Shown here: piece after piece, positions 1-5,262 of the stretch | How positions within the stretch are numbered: position 1 is the first letter of the stretch | Layout: every line of letters starts with the position of its first letter | Origin: Phenylobacterium sp. | Lineage (GTDB): Bacteria > Pseudomonadota > Alphaproteobacteria > Caulobacterales > Caulobacteraceae | NCBI GenBank assembly: GCA_028290925.1 | Contig: JAQGIX010000311.1 | Span: 1 to 9,450 of the forward strand | DNA: 9,450 bases | Direction of reading: 5' to 3' | Made by a program: the position numbers and the translations under genes | Notes under the pieces: generated by a model | What the model was told of the DNA's origin: nothing | The model's input: only the letters and a program-made list of their open reading frames with translations | Databases searched by the model: none

Positions 1-547
1 CGAAGGTGGTCCGCTCGTTGGCGACGCGGAACAGGTTCTGGTTGGGGATGACGATCAGGGTGTCGACGTAGCGCTGCAGCTCGCCGATGCCGGCGTCGGC
101 CAGGCGCATCCGGTGGCGGCCCTCGAAATGGAAGGGCTTGGTGACCACGCCCACCGTCAGGATGCCGCGTTCGCGGGCGCACTTGGCGATGATCGGCGCA
201 GCCCCGGTGCCGGTGCCGCCGCCCATGCCGGCGGTGATGAACACCATGTGGGCGCCGTCGAGATGCTCGCCGATCTCCGGGATGGACTCCTCGGCCGCGC
301 TCATGCCGACCTCGGGATGGGCGCCCGCGCCGAGCCCTTGCGTCACCGTCACGCCCAGCTGGATGCGGCGCTCGGTCTTGGCGAACTGCAGCTGCTGGGC
401 GTCGGTGTTGGCGACGACGAACTCGACCCCCTCGAGCCCTGCCTCGATCATGTTGTTGACGGCGTTGCCGCCGGCGCCGCCGACGCCGAACACGACGATC
501 CGGGGCTTCAATTCCGTCGCCCGGGGGGCTGAAAGTGCGATTGCCAT
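1..547 (-). CDS. ftsZ: Cell division protein FtsZ, N-terminal part (runs off the window)
   Basis: Tubulin-like GTPase that polymerises into the Z-ring and recruits the divisome at the cytoplasmic face of the membrane. The first 182 codons are present; the rest lies beyond position 1. Visible motifs are the nucleotide-binding start GVGGAGGNAVNNM (residues 21-33), the NTDAQ loop (48-52), the tubulin signature GGGTGTG (109-115), the ribose/guanine-contact segment FEGRHRM (141-147) and IPNQNL (167-172). The N-terminus MAIALSAPR followed by TELKPRI is typical of Caulobacter-type FtsZ. The ATG at 547-545 is chosen because homology begins there; upstream lie AAGGA (560-564, 12 nt away) and AGGGG (552-556, 4 nt away), neither ideally spaced. 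ftsZ is separated from ftsA by an opposing gene, so it must have its own promoter, and the 548-875 region carries CtrA- and CcrM-type sites. Identity is certain; the C-terminal linker and tail cannot be seen. Confidence 0.98.
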   Translation of the reverse strand, partial: MAIALSAPRATELKPRIVVFGVGGAGGNAVNNMIEAGLEGVEFVVANTDAQQLQFAKTERRIQLGVTVTQGLGAGAHPEVGMSAAEESIPEIGEHLDGAHMVFITAGMGGGTGTGAAPIIAKCARERGILTVGVVTKPFHFEGRHRMRLADAGIGELQRYVDTLIVIPNQNLFRVANERTTF

Positions 548-608
548 GGAACCCCTGCGTCCTTCCGAATGTCGCTGAGCGCTCCACGGCTCCGCGCGAA
601 ACGCCTTT

Positions 609-623
609 TTAAGGATGGATTTA
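609..623. promoter_or_regulatory. Second CtrA-like box (one mismatch), upstream of ftsZ
   Basis: TTAA (609-612), seven bases, then TTTA (620-623) matches the CtrA consensus at seven of eight fixed positions. Its centre is 32 nt from that of the exact box, about three helical turns, so dimers on both sites would lie on the same DNA face. It is about 69 nt from the ftsZ start and overlaps the tentative -10 sequence at 621-626. Occupancy would therefore be expected to block transcription. The match is real; the function is inferred. Confidence 0.45.
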
Positions 624-640
624 CTAGGCGACTGACATCC

Positions 641-655
641 TTAATCGAAGGTTAA
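641..655. promoter_or_regulatory. CtrA box, exact TTAA-N7-TTAA match, upstream of ftsZ
   Basis: TTAA (641-644), seven bases (645-651) and TTAA (652-655) match the binding consensus of the cell-cycle response regulator CtrA exactly. The centre lies about 101 nt upstream of the ftsZ start. In Caulobacter crescentus CtrA is known to bind the ftsZ promoter and repress it in swarmer cells. Applying that here is inference, supported by the site's position and by the rarity of TTAA elsewhere in this GC-rich window. The site could also act on the divergent gene. Confidence 0.8.
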
Positions 656-666
656 GCCCATAGCGT

Positions 667-734
667 GAGTCGCCCCCCGGACGAGGCCGCGGATCGGCGA
701 AAAAAGCGCTTTGTCTCAAGGACTCAGCGGAATC
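667..734. promoter_or_regulatory. Cluster of three GANTC (CcrM methylation) sites
   Basis: GAGTC at 667-671, GACTC at 721-725 and GAATC at 730-734 each match GANTC, the target of the alphaproteobacterial cell-cycle methyltransferase CcrM, whose methylation state is read by GcrA. In Caulobacter, CcrM methylation is reported to promote ftsZ transcription. GANTC is uncommon elsewhere in this window (I noticed roughly six others by eye), so three in 68 nt next to the CtrA boxes is a marked local cluster. The sites lie 120-187 nt upstream of the ftsZ start. Their role in this organism is inferred. Confidence 0.6.
703..712. repeat. 10 nt perfect palindrome AAAGCGCTTT
   Basis: This perfect inverted repeat without a spacer lies between the first and second GANTC sites in the ftsZ upstream region. 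It could be a dimeric operator, but I recognise no regulator with this consensus, and a 10 nt palindrome can arise by chance. With no loop it is not a credible terminator, despite the adjoining A-run on the plus strand. Confidence 0.3.
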
Positions 735-785
735 GGCGGGCGCCCCTGCGACGCTCTGTCCGCAGCCTGCAACCGTGCGTTATGG

Positions 786-820
786 CGGCGGCGATCTTCG
801 CGCAATCCGCGCGGCCGCCG
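786..820. repeat. GC-rich hairpin upstream of the NTF2-like gene
   Basis: The outer stem CGGCGGC (786-792) pairs with GCCGCCG (814-820). The inner stem CGCGC (799-803) pairs with GCGCG (809-813) around the loop AATCC. A six-base bulge (793-798) separates the stems on one side. This gives twelve all-GC pairs ending 55 nt before the ATG at 876. It could form in a leader RNA of the rightward gene or in DNA. There is no U-tract, so it is not a classic terminator. High GC makes chance stems common, so its function is uncertain. Confidence 0.35.
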
Positions 821-862
821 TTGCCAAGCGCGGCGTTTGGAGCTTTGGTTCGCGGAGGGAAT

Positions 863-868
863 GGGAGG
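863..868 (+). promoter_or_regulatory. Ribosome binding site deciding the start of the NTF2-like gene
   Basis: GGGAGG sits 7 nt before the ATG at 876. An in-frame ATG at 861 and longer upstream extensions are less likely. The GGAGG before 861 (854-858) is only 2 nt away, and starting at 876 gives a clean signal peptide. Confidence 0.75.
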
Positions 869-875
869 CTCGACA

Positions 876-1388
876 ATGAAGCTCAAGAGTATGGCTTTCA
901 CGATCGGCTTGCTGGCCTGCGCCGGGGCCGCAACGGGAGCCGCGGCCGCACCCCCTCCGCCGGCTCTGATGGCGCCGATCCATCAATTCATCGACGCCAT
1001 GAACAAGGGTGACATGAAGGCTGCGGGCGCGCCCTACGCCGGGGACGTCAGCATCATCGACGAGCTTCCGCCGTACACCTGGCGCGGGGCCCACGCCTTC
1101 CAGGACTGGGTGAACGACTTCGGCGCCGACGCCCAGAAGAACGGCATGACCGAACCTGTCGTCCAGCTCGGCCGGCCGAGCCGCGCCGACATCAACGGGA
1201 CCCACGGCTATGTGGTCGCGCCCGCCGTGTTCAAGTTCAAGGACCACGGCAAGCCCATGGCGGAGCCCGCGCACATGACCTTCGCGCTCATCAACGACGG
1301 CGGCTGGAAGATCAGCAGCTGGGCCTGGACCGGCGGCACGCCGCACGCCGCGGCGGCGGCGGCCGCGCCAGCGAAGGCCAAGCCTTAG
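876..1388 (+). CDS. Small exported NTF2/SnoaL-like domain protein
   Basis: A 170-residue protein with a probable Sec signal peptide: MKLK, a hydrophobic stretch at about 6-24 and an AAAA-P cleavage zone near residue 25. A Cys at 15 in LLAC is a poor lipobox (Leu at -2), so a soluble periplasmic protein is favoured over a lipoprotein. The mature part resembles the NTF2/SnoaL fold. It opens with an IHQFIDAMNKGD helix (35-46), followed by a D-x-x-IIDELPPYTWRG segment (57-71), an AFQDWVNDF helix (74-82), strands with GYVVAPAVFKFKDHG (111-125), MTFALIN (134-140) and a terminal GGWKISSWAWTG (142-153). The last ~17 residues are Ala-rich low complexity. No catalytic residues can be assigned, so substrate and role are unknown. 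It is the only plus-strand gene, diverges from ftsZ, and its stop lies 3 nt from that of ftsA. The start is set by GGGAGG at 863-868. The fold is inferred from motif appearance only. Confidence 0.82.
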   Translation: MKLKSMAFTIGLLACAGAATGAAAAPPPPALMAPIHQFIDAMNKGDMKAAGAPYAGDVSIIDELPPYTWRGAHAFQDWVNDFGADAQKNGMTEPVVQLGRPSRADINGTHGYVVAPAVFKFKDHGKPMAEPAHMTFALINDGGWKISSWAWTGGTPHAAAAAAAPAKAKP

Positions 1389-1391
1389 AGT

Positions 1392-2729
1392 CTACAGGTT
1401 CTCGCGCAGCCAGGCCGCCGCCTTGGCGACCGGGTTGGCGCGGGGGTCGAGGGGTTCGCGCCGGAGCTTGGCCGAGGTGAGCGCCTTGGTGGAGACCGCT
1501 TCGCGCGGGCCGAAGGCGGCGCGGTGCAGGATCCCGGCGGCGGCGGTGAAGGCCGGGCCGGTGGCGGCGTCGGCCAGGTGCGGCACGCGCCGCGGGCGGC
1601 CCAGGCGCACGGGCCGGTCGAACACCCGCACGGCCACTTCGCGGACGCCGGCCAACTGGCTTGCGCCGCCGGTCAGCACCAGGCCCGCGCCGGGCTCGAT
1701 CGGCGCGCCGGAGGCCTTCAGCCGGTCGCGGAGCAGCTCCAGGGTCTCCTCGACGCGGGGGGCGATGATGCCCTTGAGCAGGGACCGCGGCGCGATCACC
1801 GGGCCCGCGCCCGGATCGTCGCCGCGGGGCGGGGCCTCGATCATTTCCCGGTCTTCGTTGGCGGACGCGATAGCGGAGCCGTGCAGCGTCTTGATCCGCT
1901 CGGCGCCCGCGATGGAGGTGGAAAGCCCGCGGGCGATGTCCTGGGTCACGTGATGGCCGCCGACCGGCACCGTCTCCACGTGGACCAGAGACCCCTGGTT
2001 GAACACCGCCGCCGAGGTCGAGCCGCCGCCCATGTCGATGCAGACCGAGCCGAGGTCCATCTCGTCCTCTTCCAGCGCGGCCAGCGCCGAGACGAAGGGG
2101 GCGGCGACGACGCCTTCCAGCTGCAGGTGGGCGCGCTCCACGCAGGCGCCCAGGGTGTGGAAGATGGATTCCGCGATCGAGACCACCAGCAGCTCGACGC
2201 CCAACGCGCGGCCGAACATGGCGCGAGGGTCCTTCACCCCGCCCTGGCCGTCCACCGACCAGCCGACCGGCAGGATGTGCACGGCCCGGCGGCCGGGCAG
2301 CTTGATCTGCGCCAGCGCGTGCTGGATGGCGCGGACCAGGTCGTTGTCGGCGATCGGGCGCGCGCCGATGGAGACCCGGCCGGCCACGCGATGCGAGGTC
2401 AGCTGGCCGCCGCCGGTGGCCACGGTGACGGCCTGGACGGAGACGCCGGCCACGGTCTCGGCCCGCTCGACCGCCTGGGCGATGGCGTCGGAGGCCTCGT
2501 CCAGGTTGACGATCGCCCCGCCGCGCACGCCGCGCGACTGGACATAGCCGACGCCGGCCGTCGTGAGCGTGCGGTCCGCCCGGCGAACGCCCTCGGGCTT
2601 CATGATGAAGCAGGTCACCTTGGAGGCGCCCAGATCGACGGCCGCGACCACCGGCGGGCGCACCAGCGCCGCCTTCAACCCCTCCCGGGCGTCCTTCTTC
2701 TCCGGAGGCTTGGGCGCCAGCTTCAACAT
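1392..2729 (-). CDS. ftsA: Cell division protein FtsA, actin-like membrane tether for FtsZ
   Basis: A 445-residue actin/Hsp70-superfamily ATPase that anchors FtsZ filaments to the inner membrane and recruits later divisome proteins. Phosphate-1 loop AVDLGASKV is at 30-38, phosphate-2 IDMGGGST at 231-238 and adenosine-binding LTGGASQL at 352-359. The FtsA-specific 1C subdomain falls at about 105-190. A charged Pro/Lys-rich extension of about 25 residues precedes the core. The last 15 residues (ANPVAKAAAWLRENL) look like the amphipathic membrane-targeting helix, so the protein is complete. It follows ftsQ after 23 nt. AAGGA at 2744-2748 is 14 nt from the ATG, a long spacing, so translation may depend partly on coupling to ftsQ. 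Unlike the usual ftsA-ftsZ arrangement, an opposing gene follows and ends only 3 nt away. Identity is secure. Confidence 0.97.
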   Translation of the reverse strand: MLKLAPKPPEKKDAREGLKAALVRPPVVAAVDLGASKVTCFIMKPEGVRRADRTLTTAGVGYVQSRGVRGGAIVNLDEASDAIAQAVERAETVAGVSVQAVTVATGGGQLTSHRVAGRVSIGARPIADNDLVRAIQHALAQIKLPGRRAVHILPVGWSVDGQGGVKDPRAMFGRALGVELLVVSIAESIFHTLGACVERAHLQLEGVVAAPFVSALAALEEDEMDLGSVCIDMGGGSTSAAVFNQGSLVHVETVPVGGHHVTQDIARGLSTSIAGAERIKTLHGSAIASANEDREMIEAPPRGDDPGAGPVIAPRSLLKGIIAPRVEETLELLRDRLKASGAPIEPGAGLVLTGGASQLAGVREVAVRVFDRPVRLGRPRRVPHLADAATGPAFTAAAGILHRAAFGPREAVSTKALTSAKLRREPLDPRANPVAKAAAWLRENL

Positions 2730-2752
2730 TCTAAGACCACTCGTCCTTCATT

Positions 2753-3661
2753 TCACGCGCCGGCTTCCGGGAGCCGTCCGGGCGGGAGCGGCTCGCGCGG
2801 CCGCACGGCCACCACGTCGGGATTGCGCAGGTCGATGCGCTCGAAGCCCAGGTCGAGGATGCGCGAGCGCTGGTCGAGCTGCTCGAGCTGCATCAGGGCT
2901 TCCTCCTCGCCGACCGCGGGCAGCTGGATCAGCGAGCCGTCCTTGAAGCGCAGGTCCCAGCGCCGGTCGTCGACCCGCACCAGGGCGTCCAGGCGGCCCA
3001 TCAGCTTCGGGCGCTGGACGAGCAGCGGCAGGATCTTCGGCGCGGCTTCGGCGCCGCCCACGCCCACCACCAGCGGCAGGGCCGCGAAACGGGCCGGATT
3101 GGCCTCGGGGATCACCAGGCCGTGGTCGTCGATCACCGCGATCTTGCCGTCGTGCTGCCAGACGGCCAGCTGGCGGCGCTGGGCCACCGAGATCACCAGG
3201 GTGTCGGGCAGCAGGCGGATGACGCGGGCGTCCTTCACCCAGCCGACGGCTTCCACGCGCTTGCGCAGGGCGGGAAGGTCGAGGCCCAGCAGCGGCTCGT
3301 CCTTGTAGACGCCAGCGGCGCGGATGATGTCCGGCATGGCCATGGCCGAGGCGCCCTCGATCTGCACCGCGCGCAGCCGGAAGCCCGCTTGGCCGAATTT
3401 GCCGTCGACGCCGGATTGGACAGCCGCGACCATCCGCTCGCCGCGATGGCCGGTGGCCAGCACCGCGGCGCCGGCCAGGGCCAGCACGCCAGCGGCGGCG
3501 ATCAGGATGAGCTTGGGGGATGGACCCGGCCCCGGGGCGCCGCGCGCCCTGGCGGACGCAGCCCCCGCCGATTTCGGCCGAGAACGCTGAGCCGGCTTAA
3601 GGGGCGTTTTGACCCGAGGTTTCGCTTGGACTCGCGAGCCTCCCCGCACCACCGCGGGCAT
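2753..3661 (-). CDS. ftsQ: Cell division protein FtsQ
   Basis: A bitopic inner-membrane divisome protein (302 residues) that, with FtsL and FtsB, links the cytoplasmic ring to septal wall synthesis. It has a basic, Pro-rich cytoplasmic tail (1-49), one membrane segment (about 50-70, LILIAAAGVLALAGAAVL), a POTRA domain (about 95-163, starting AVQIEGAS and containing GWVKDARVIRLLPDTLVISV) and a beta domain (about 164-283) that includes DRRWDLRFKDGS (232-243). The ATG at 3661 is preferred over an in-frame upstream start at 3706. It has GGAGG 6 nt upstream, the MPAVVRGG start resembles that recalled for Caulobacter FtsQ, and the longer form would push more than 100 nt into ddl. Even so, the first 65 nt overlap the end of ddl in another frame. 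A CtrA-like sequence at 3790-3804 suggests an intragenic promoter for ftsQ-ftsA. Confidence 0.95.
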   Translation of the reverse strand: MPAVVRGGSRVQAKPRVKTPLKPAQRSRPKSAGAASARARGAPGPGPSPKLILIAAAGVLALAGAAVLATGHRGERMVAAVQSGVDGKFGQAGFRLRAVQIEGASAMAMPDIIRAAGVYKDEPLLGLDLPALRKRVEAVGWVKDARVIRLLPDTLVISVAQRRQLAVWQHDGKIAVIDDHGLVIPEANPARFAALPLVVGVGGAEAAPKILPLLVQRPKLMGRLDALVRVDDRRWDLRFKDGSLIQLPAVGEEEALMQLEQLDQRSRILDLGFERIDLRNPDVVAVRPREPLPPGRLPEAGA

Positions 3662-4574
3662 ATGCGTCCTCCGTAATCCAAAGCACCAGGCGATCGAAAT
3701 CCACACCCTGCTGAGCCGCCTGCTCGGGGACGAGCGAGGTGGGCGTCATGCCGGGCTGAGTGTTCACTTCTAGGAGGACCAGAATGTCCTTAACGTCGTC
3801 ATAACGGAGGTCGGCGCGGGTAACCCCCCGGCAACCCAGGGCGGCGTGCGCCATCTCCGACAATTGCAACGCTTTTTCAAAGGCATGCGGCGGAATTCGG
3901 GCCGGAACCACGTGCTCCGAACCGCCCTCCGCATACTTCGCCTCATAGTCATAAAATCCGATGCGGGGCAGGATCTCGGTGACGGTCATCGCCTTGCCGT
4001 CCATGACGCCCACGGCCAGCTCCATCCCGGCGACGTAGGGCTCGATCATCACCTCCTCGCCGTAGCTCCAGGACGGGGCGACGATTTCCTGCGGCGGGCG
4101 GTTGGCGCCTTCGAAGACCAGGAACACCCCGACCGAGGAGCCCTCGGCGTTGGGCTTGACCACATAGGGCGGCGCCATGACGTGGTCGCGGGCCGCCTCG
4201 AAGCGGTTGTAGAGGCCGCCCCCCGGCACCGCGACGCCGGCCGCCGCCAGCACCGCCTTGGACTTCGCCTTGTCCATGGCCAGCGCCGAGGCCAGCACTC
4301 CGGAATGGCTGTAGGGAATGGCGAGCGTCTCCAGCACGCCCTGGACGCAGCCGTCCTCGCCCCAGGCGCCGTGCAGGGCGTTGAAGCAGACGTCGGGCTT
4401 CAGCTTGCTGAGCACCTGGGCGAGGTCGCGCCCGGCGTCAACGCGCGACACCTTGGCGCCCAGCCGCTCCAGGGCGTCGGCGCATTCGCGGCCGGAGACC
4501 AGGCTCACCTCCCGCTCGGAGGAGAGCCCGCCCAGCAGGACGGCGACGTGATGTCCGGAAAGCGGCGCGGCCAT
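3597..4574 (-). CDS. ddl: D-alanine--D-alanine ligase
   Basis: A cytoplasmic ATP-grasp enzyme joining two D-alanines using ATP, for addition to the UDP-MurNAc peptide by MurF. From the ATG at 4574 it has 325 residues, normal for the DdlB type. Motifs: LLGGLSSEREVSL (13-25, with the substrate-binding Glu20), HGAWGEDG (68-75), SHSGVLASALAMDK (89-102), the ATP-grasp segment VKPNAEGSSVGV (139-150), the FYDYEAKY omega-loop (207-214), TRADLRYD (252-259) and LLEVNTQPGMTPTSLVP (267-283), which carries the metal-binding Glu and Asn. A TTG at 4595 in the same frame has AGAGG 8 nt upstream and would add seven residues, but homology begins at the ATG, which itself lacks a clear Shine-Dalgarno sequence. 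Roughly the last 120 codons use many A/T-ending codons unlike the rest, and the final 65 nt overlap ftsQ. All key residues seem present. Confidence 0.96.
   Translation of the reverse strand: MAAPLSGHHVAVLLGGLSSEREVSLVSGRECADALERLGAKVSRVDAGRDLAQVLSKLKPDVCFNALHGAWGEDGCVQGVLETLAIPYSHSGVLASALAMDKAKSKAVLAAAGVAVPGGGLYNRFEAARDHVMAPPYVVKPNAEGSSVGVFLVFEGANRPPQEIVAPSWSYGEEVMIEPYVAGMELAVGVMDGKAMTVTEILPRIGFYDYEAKYAEGGSEHVVPARIPPHAFEKALQLSEMAHAALGCRGVTRADLRYDDVKDILVLLEVNTQPGMTPTSLVPEQAAQQGVDFDRLVLWITEDAYARGGAGRLASPSETSGQNAP
3668..3672 (-). promoter_or_regulatory. Ribosome binding site of ftsQ, inside ddl
   Basis: On the minus strand GGAGG lies 6 nt before the ATG at 3661, a near-ideal Shine-Dalgarno sequence. 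It fixes the ftsQ start although it is embedded in ddl codons. This strong site suggests ftsQ initiates on its own and does not rely only on ribosomes ending on ddl 65 nt downstream. Confidence 0.85.
3790..3804. promoter_or_regulatory. CtrA-like site inside ddl, upstream of ftsQ
   Basis: TTAA (3790-3793), seven bases (3794-3800) and ATAA (3801-3804, followed by C) match the CtrA consensus with one mismatch. It lies about 130 nt upstream of the ftsQ start, in a locally AT-richer stretch of ddl. In Caulobacter crescentus ftsQ and ftsA are known to be transcribed from a CtrA-dependent promoter upstream of ftsQ, which makes this position plausible. I could not define -35 or -10 elements, so the call is tentative. 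Confidence 0.4.
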
Positions 4575-4653
4575 GGGGCGACTCAGGGGTTGCAAATCGG
4601 AGGCCTCTGCGGGTGACCGACCGCAAGCGCCCGGTCAAGAGGCGCGCGTGCGC

Positions 4654-5262
4654 TCACGCCTTGGCCAACGGGAAGTGGGCCTGCATCAGCGCGCGGAGCG
4701 CCTCGGGCGGCGTGCGGCGCTTGGTCCCCAGGGCCCAGAGCTCGAACGCCTGCGGCCGCTGCAGCAACACCACGCTGGCGAAGCCCGCATCGCGCAGCGC
4801 CTGTTCCAGGGTGCGGCTGGTGAAGCCGGTGCGGTGGGCCATGTAGAGGTTGCCCTTCTCTATCGCCGCCTGGTGCCCGTAGATCATGTCGAGCGGCGAG
4901 ATCGGTCCGGCCGTGGAGGTGTAGGCGGGCTCGGTCAGCTTGTCGTCGGCCACCAACGCCGCCACCGAGCGCAGGTCCGGGCAGGTGATGACGACGAACC
5001 CGTCGGGCCGCAGCACCCGCTGGAACTCCGCCAGGGCCACGGGCACGTCGAACGGATAGAGGTGCTCGATATTGTGGCTGGAGAACACCGCGTCCACCGC
5101 GCCGTCCGGCACCGCGGCCATGTCGGTCATGGTCCCGATGATGTCGGGTTGCACCGAGGCGTCGATGTCCAGGCGCAGCTCCCGCCAGTCCGGGGTGTTG
5201 AAGCCCTTGGTGGTCTGGCCCTTGCGCTTGCGGCCGCAGCCGACGTGCAGGAAGACCCCCAT
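4654..5262 (-). CDS. Class I SAM-dependent methyltransferase of unknown target, within the dcw cluster
   Basis: A 202-residue Rossmann-fold methyltransferase of the Methyltransf_11-like type. Motif I is FLHVGCGRKRKG (4-15), the acidic motif II is RLDIDAS (30-36), a loop with MTDMAAVPDGAVDAVFSSH (45-63) leads to HNIEHL (63-68), and LRPDGFVVITCPD (84-96) is motif IV/V. A YMAHRTGFTSRTLEQALRDAGF stretch (140-161) resembles the C-terminal part of related proteins I recall beside sugar and envelope genes. No membrane segment or signal peptide is visible, so it is probably cytoplasmic. It begins with the TGATG junction of murB (ATG 5262-5260, 1 nt overlap), indicating translational coupling; an in-frame start at 5295 would overlap murB more. 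Its target could be a lipid, a wall precursor or a protein; the sequence does not decide. The methyltransferase family is firm, the role unknown. Confidence 0.88.
   Translation of the reverse strand: MGVFLHVGCGRKRKGQTTKGFNTPDWRELRLDIDASVQPDIIGTMTDMAAVPDGAVDAVFSSHNIEHLYPFDVPVALAEFQRVLRPDGFVVITCPDLRSVAALVADDKLTEPAYTSTAGPISPLDMIYGHQAAIEKGNLYMAHRTGFTSRTLEQALRDAGFASVVLLQRPQAFELWALGTKRRTPPEALRALMQAHFPLAKA

Larger units (their letters stand above)
548..875. promoter_or_regulatory. Divergent intergenic region between ftsZ and the NTF2-like gene
   Basis: This 328 nt stretch holds no gene I can support; open frames across it lack a good start and codon pattern. It separates ftsZ (leftward, ATG at 547) from the exported NTF2-like gene (rightward, ATG at 876). 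It should therefore contain the ftsZ promoter and may also contain that of the rightward gene. The part nearer ftsZ (about 601-660) is clearly AT-richer than its surroundings. It contains three of only about six TTAA tetramers I found by eye in the whole window. The sites are listed separately: two CtrA-type boxes, three GANTC motifs, a 10 nt palindrome and a GC-rich hairpin. On the minus strand TAGTAA (complement of 621-626) could be a -10 element lying between the two CtrA boxes, but no -35 is convincing. Confidence 0.8.

Noticed and set aside
711..875. N-terminal extension of the NTF2-like protein by 55 residues.
   Set aside because: The start at 876 has a good GGGAGG site and opens directly with a signal peptide; the extension is Arg-rich and would bury it.
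1347..1380. GCG/GCC-rich tract as a simple-sequence repeat.
   Set aside because: It is explained as alanine codons in the low-complexity C-terminus of the NTF2-like protein and has no regular repeat unit.
1374..1386. AAGGC-CAA-GCCTT stem at the ftsA/NTF2-like junction as a bidirectional terminator.
   Set aside because: The stem is only five pairs and no T-run follows on either strand.
2731..2751. Seven-codon frame (MKDEWS plus stop) between ftsQ and ftsA, possibly a leader peptide.
   Set aside because: It is short enough to be chance, has no ribosome binding site of its own and shows no attenuator-like structure.
1524..3308. A 594-codon plus-strand open frame antisense to ftsA and ftsQ, plus similar long antisense frames over ddl, murB, murC and murG.
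   Set aside because: These are shadow frames expected opposite GC-rich coding DNA. Their products are Arg/Gly/Ala/His-rich with no recognisable domain, and they lie fully opposite well-identified genes.
3597..3611. TTAA-N7-TTTG at the ddl stop as a further CtrA site.
   Set aside because: It has two mismatches from consensus, and the TTAA is created by the ddl stop codon.
4610..4653. TTGACC on the minus strand in the methyltransferase-ddl gap as a -35 element, and a nearby GACCG/CGGTC stem.
   Set aside because: No -10 element lies at a workable distance, and a five-pair stem with an eight-base loop is not significant at this GC content.
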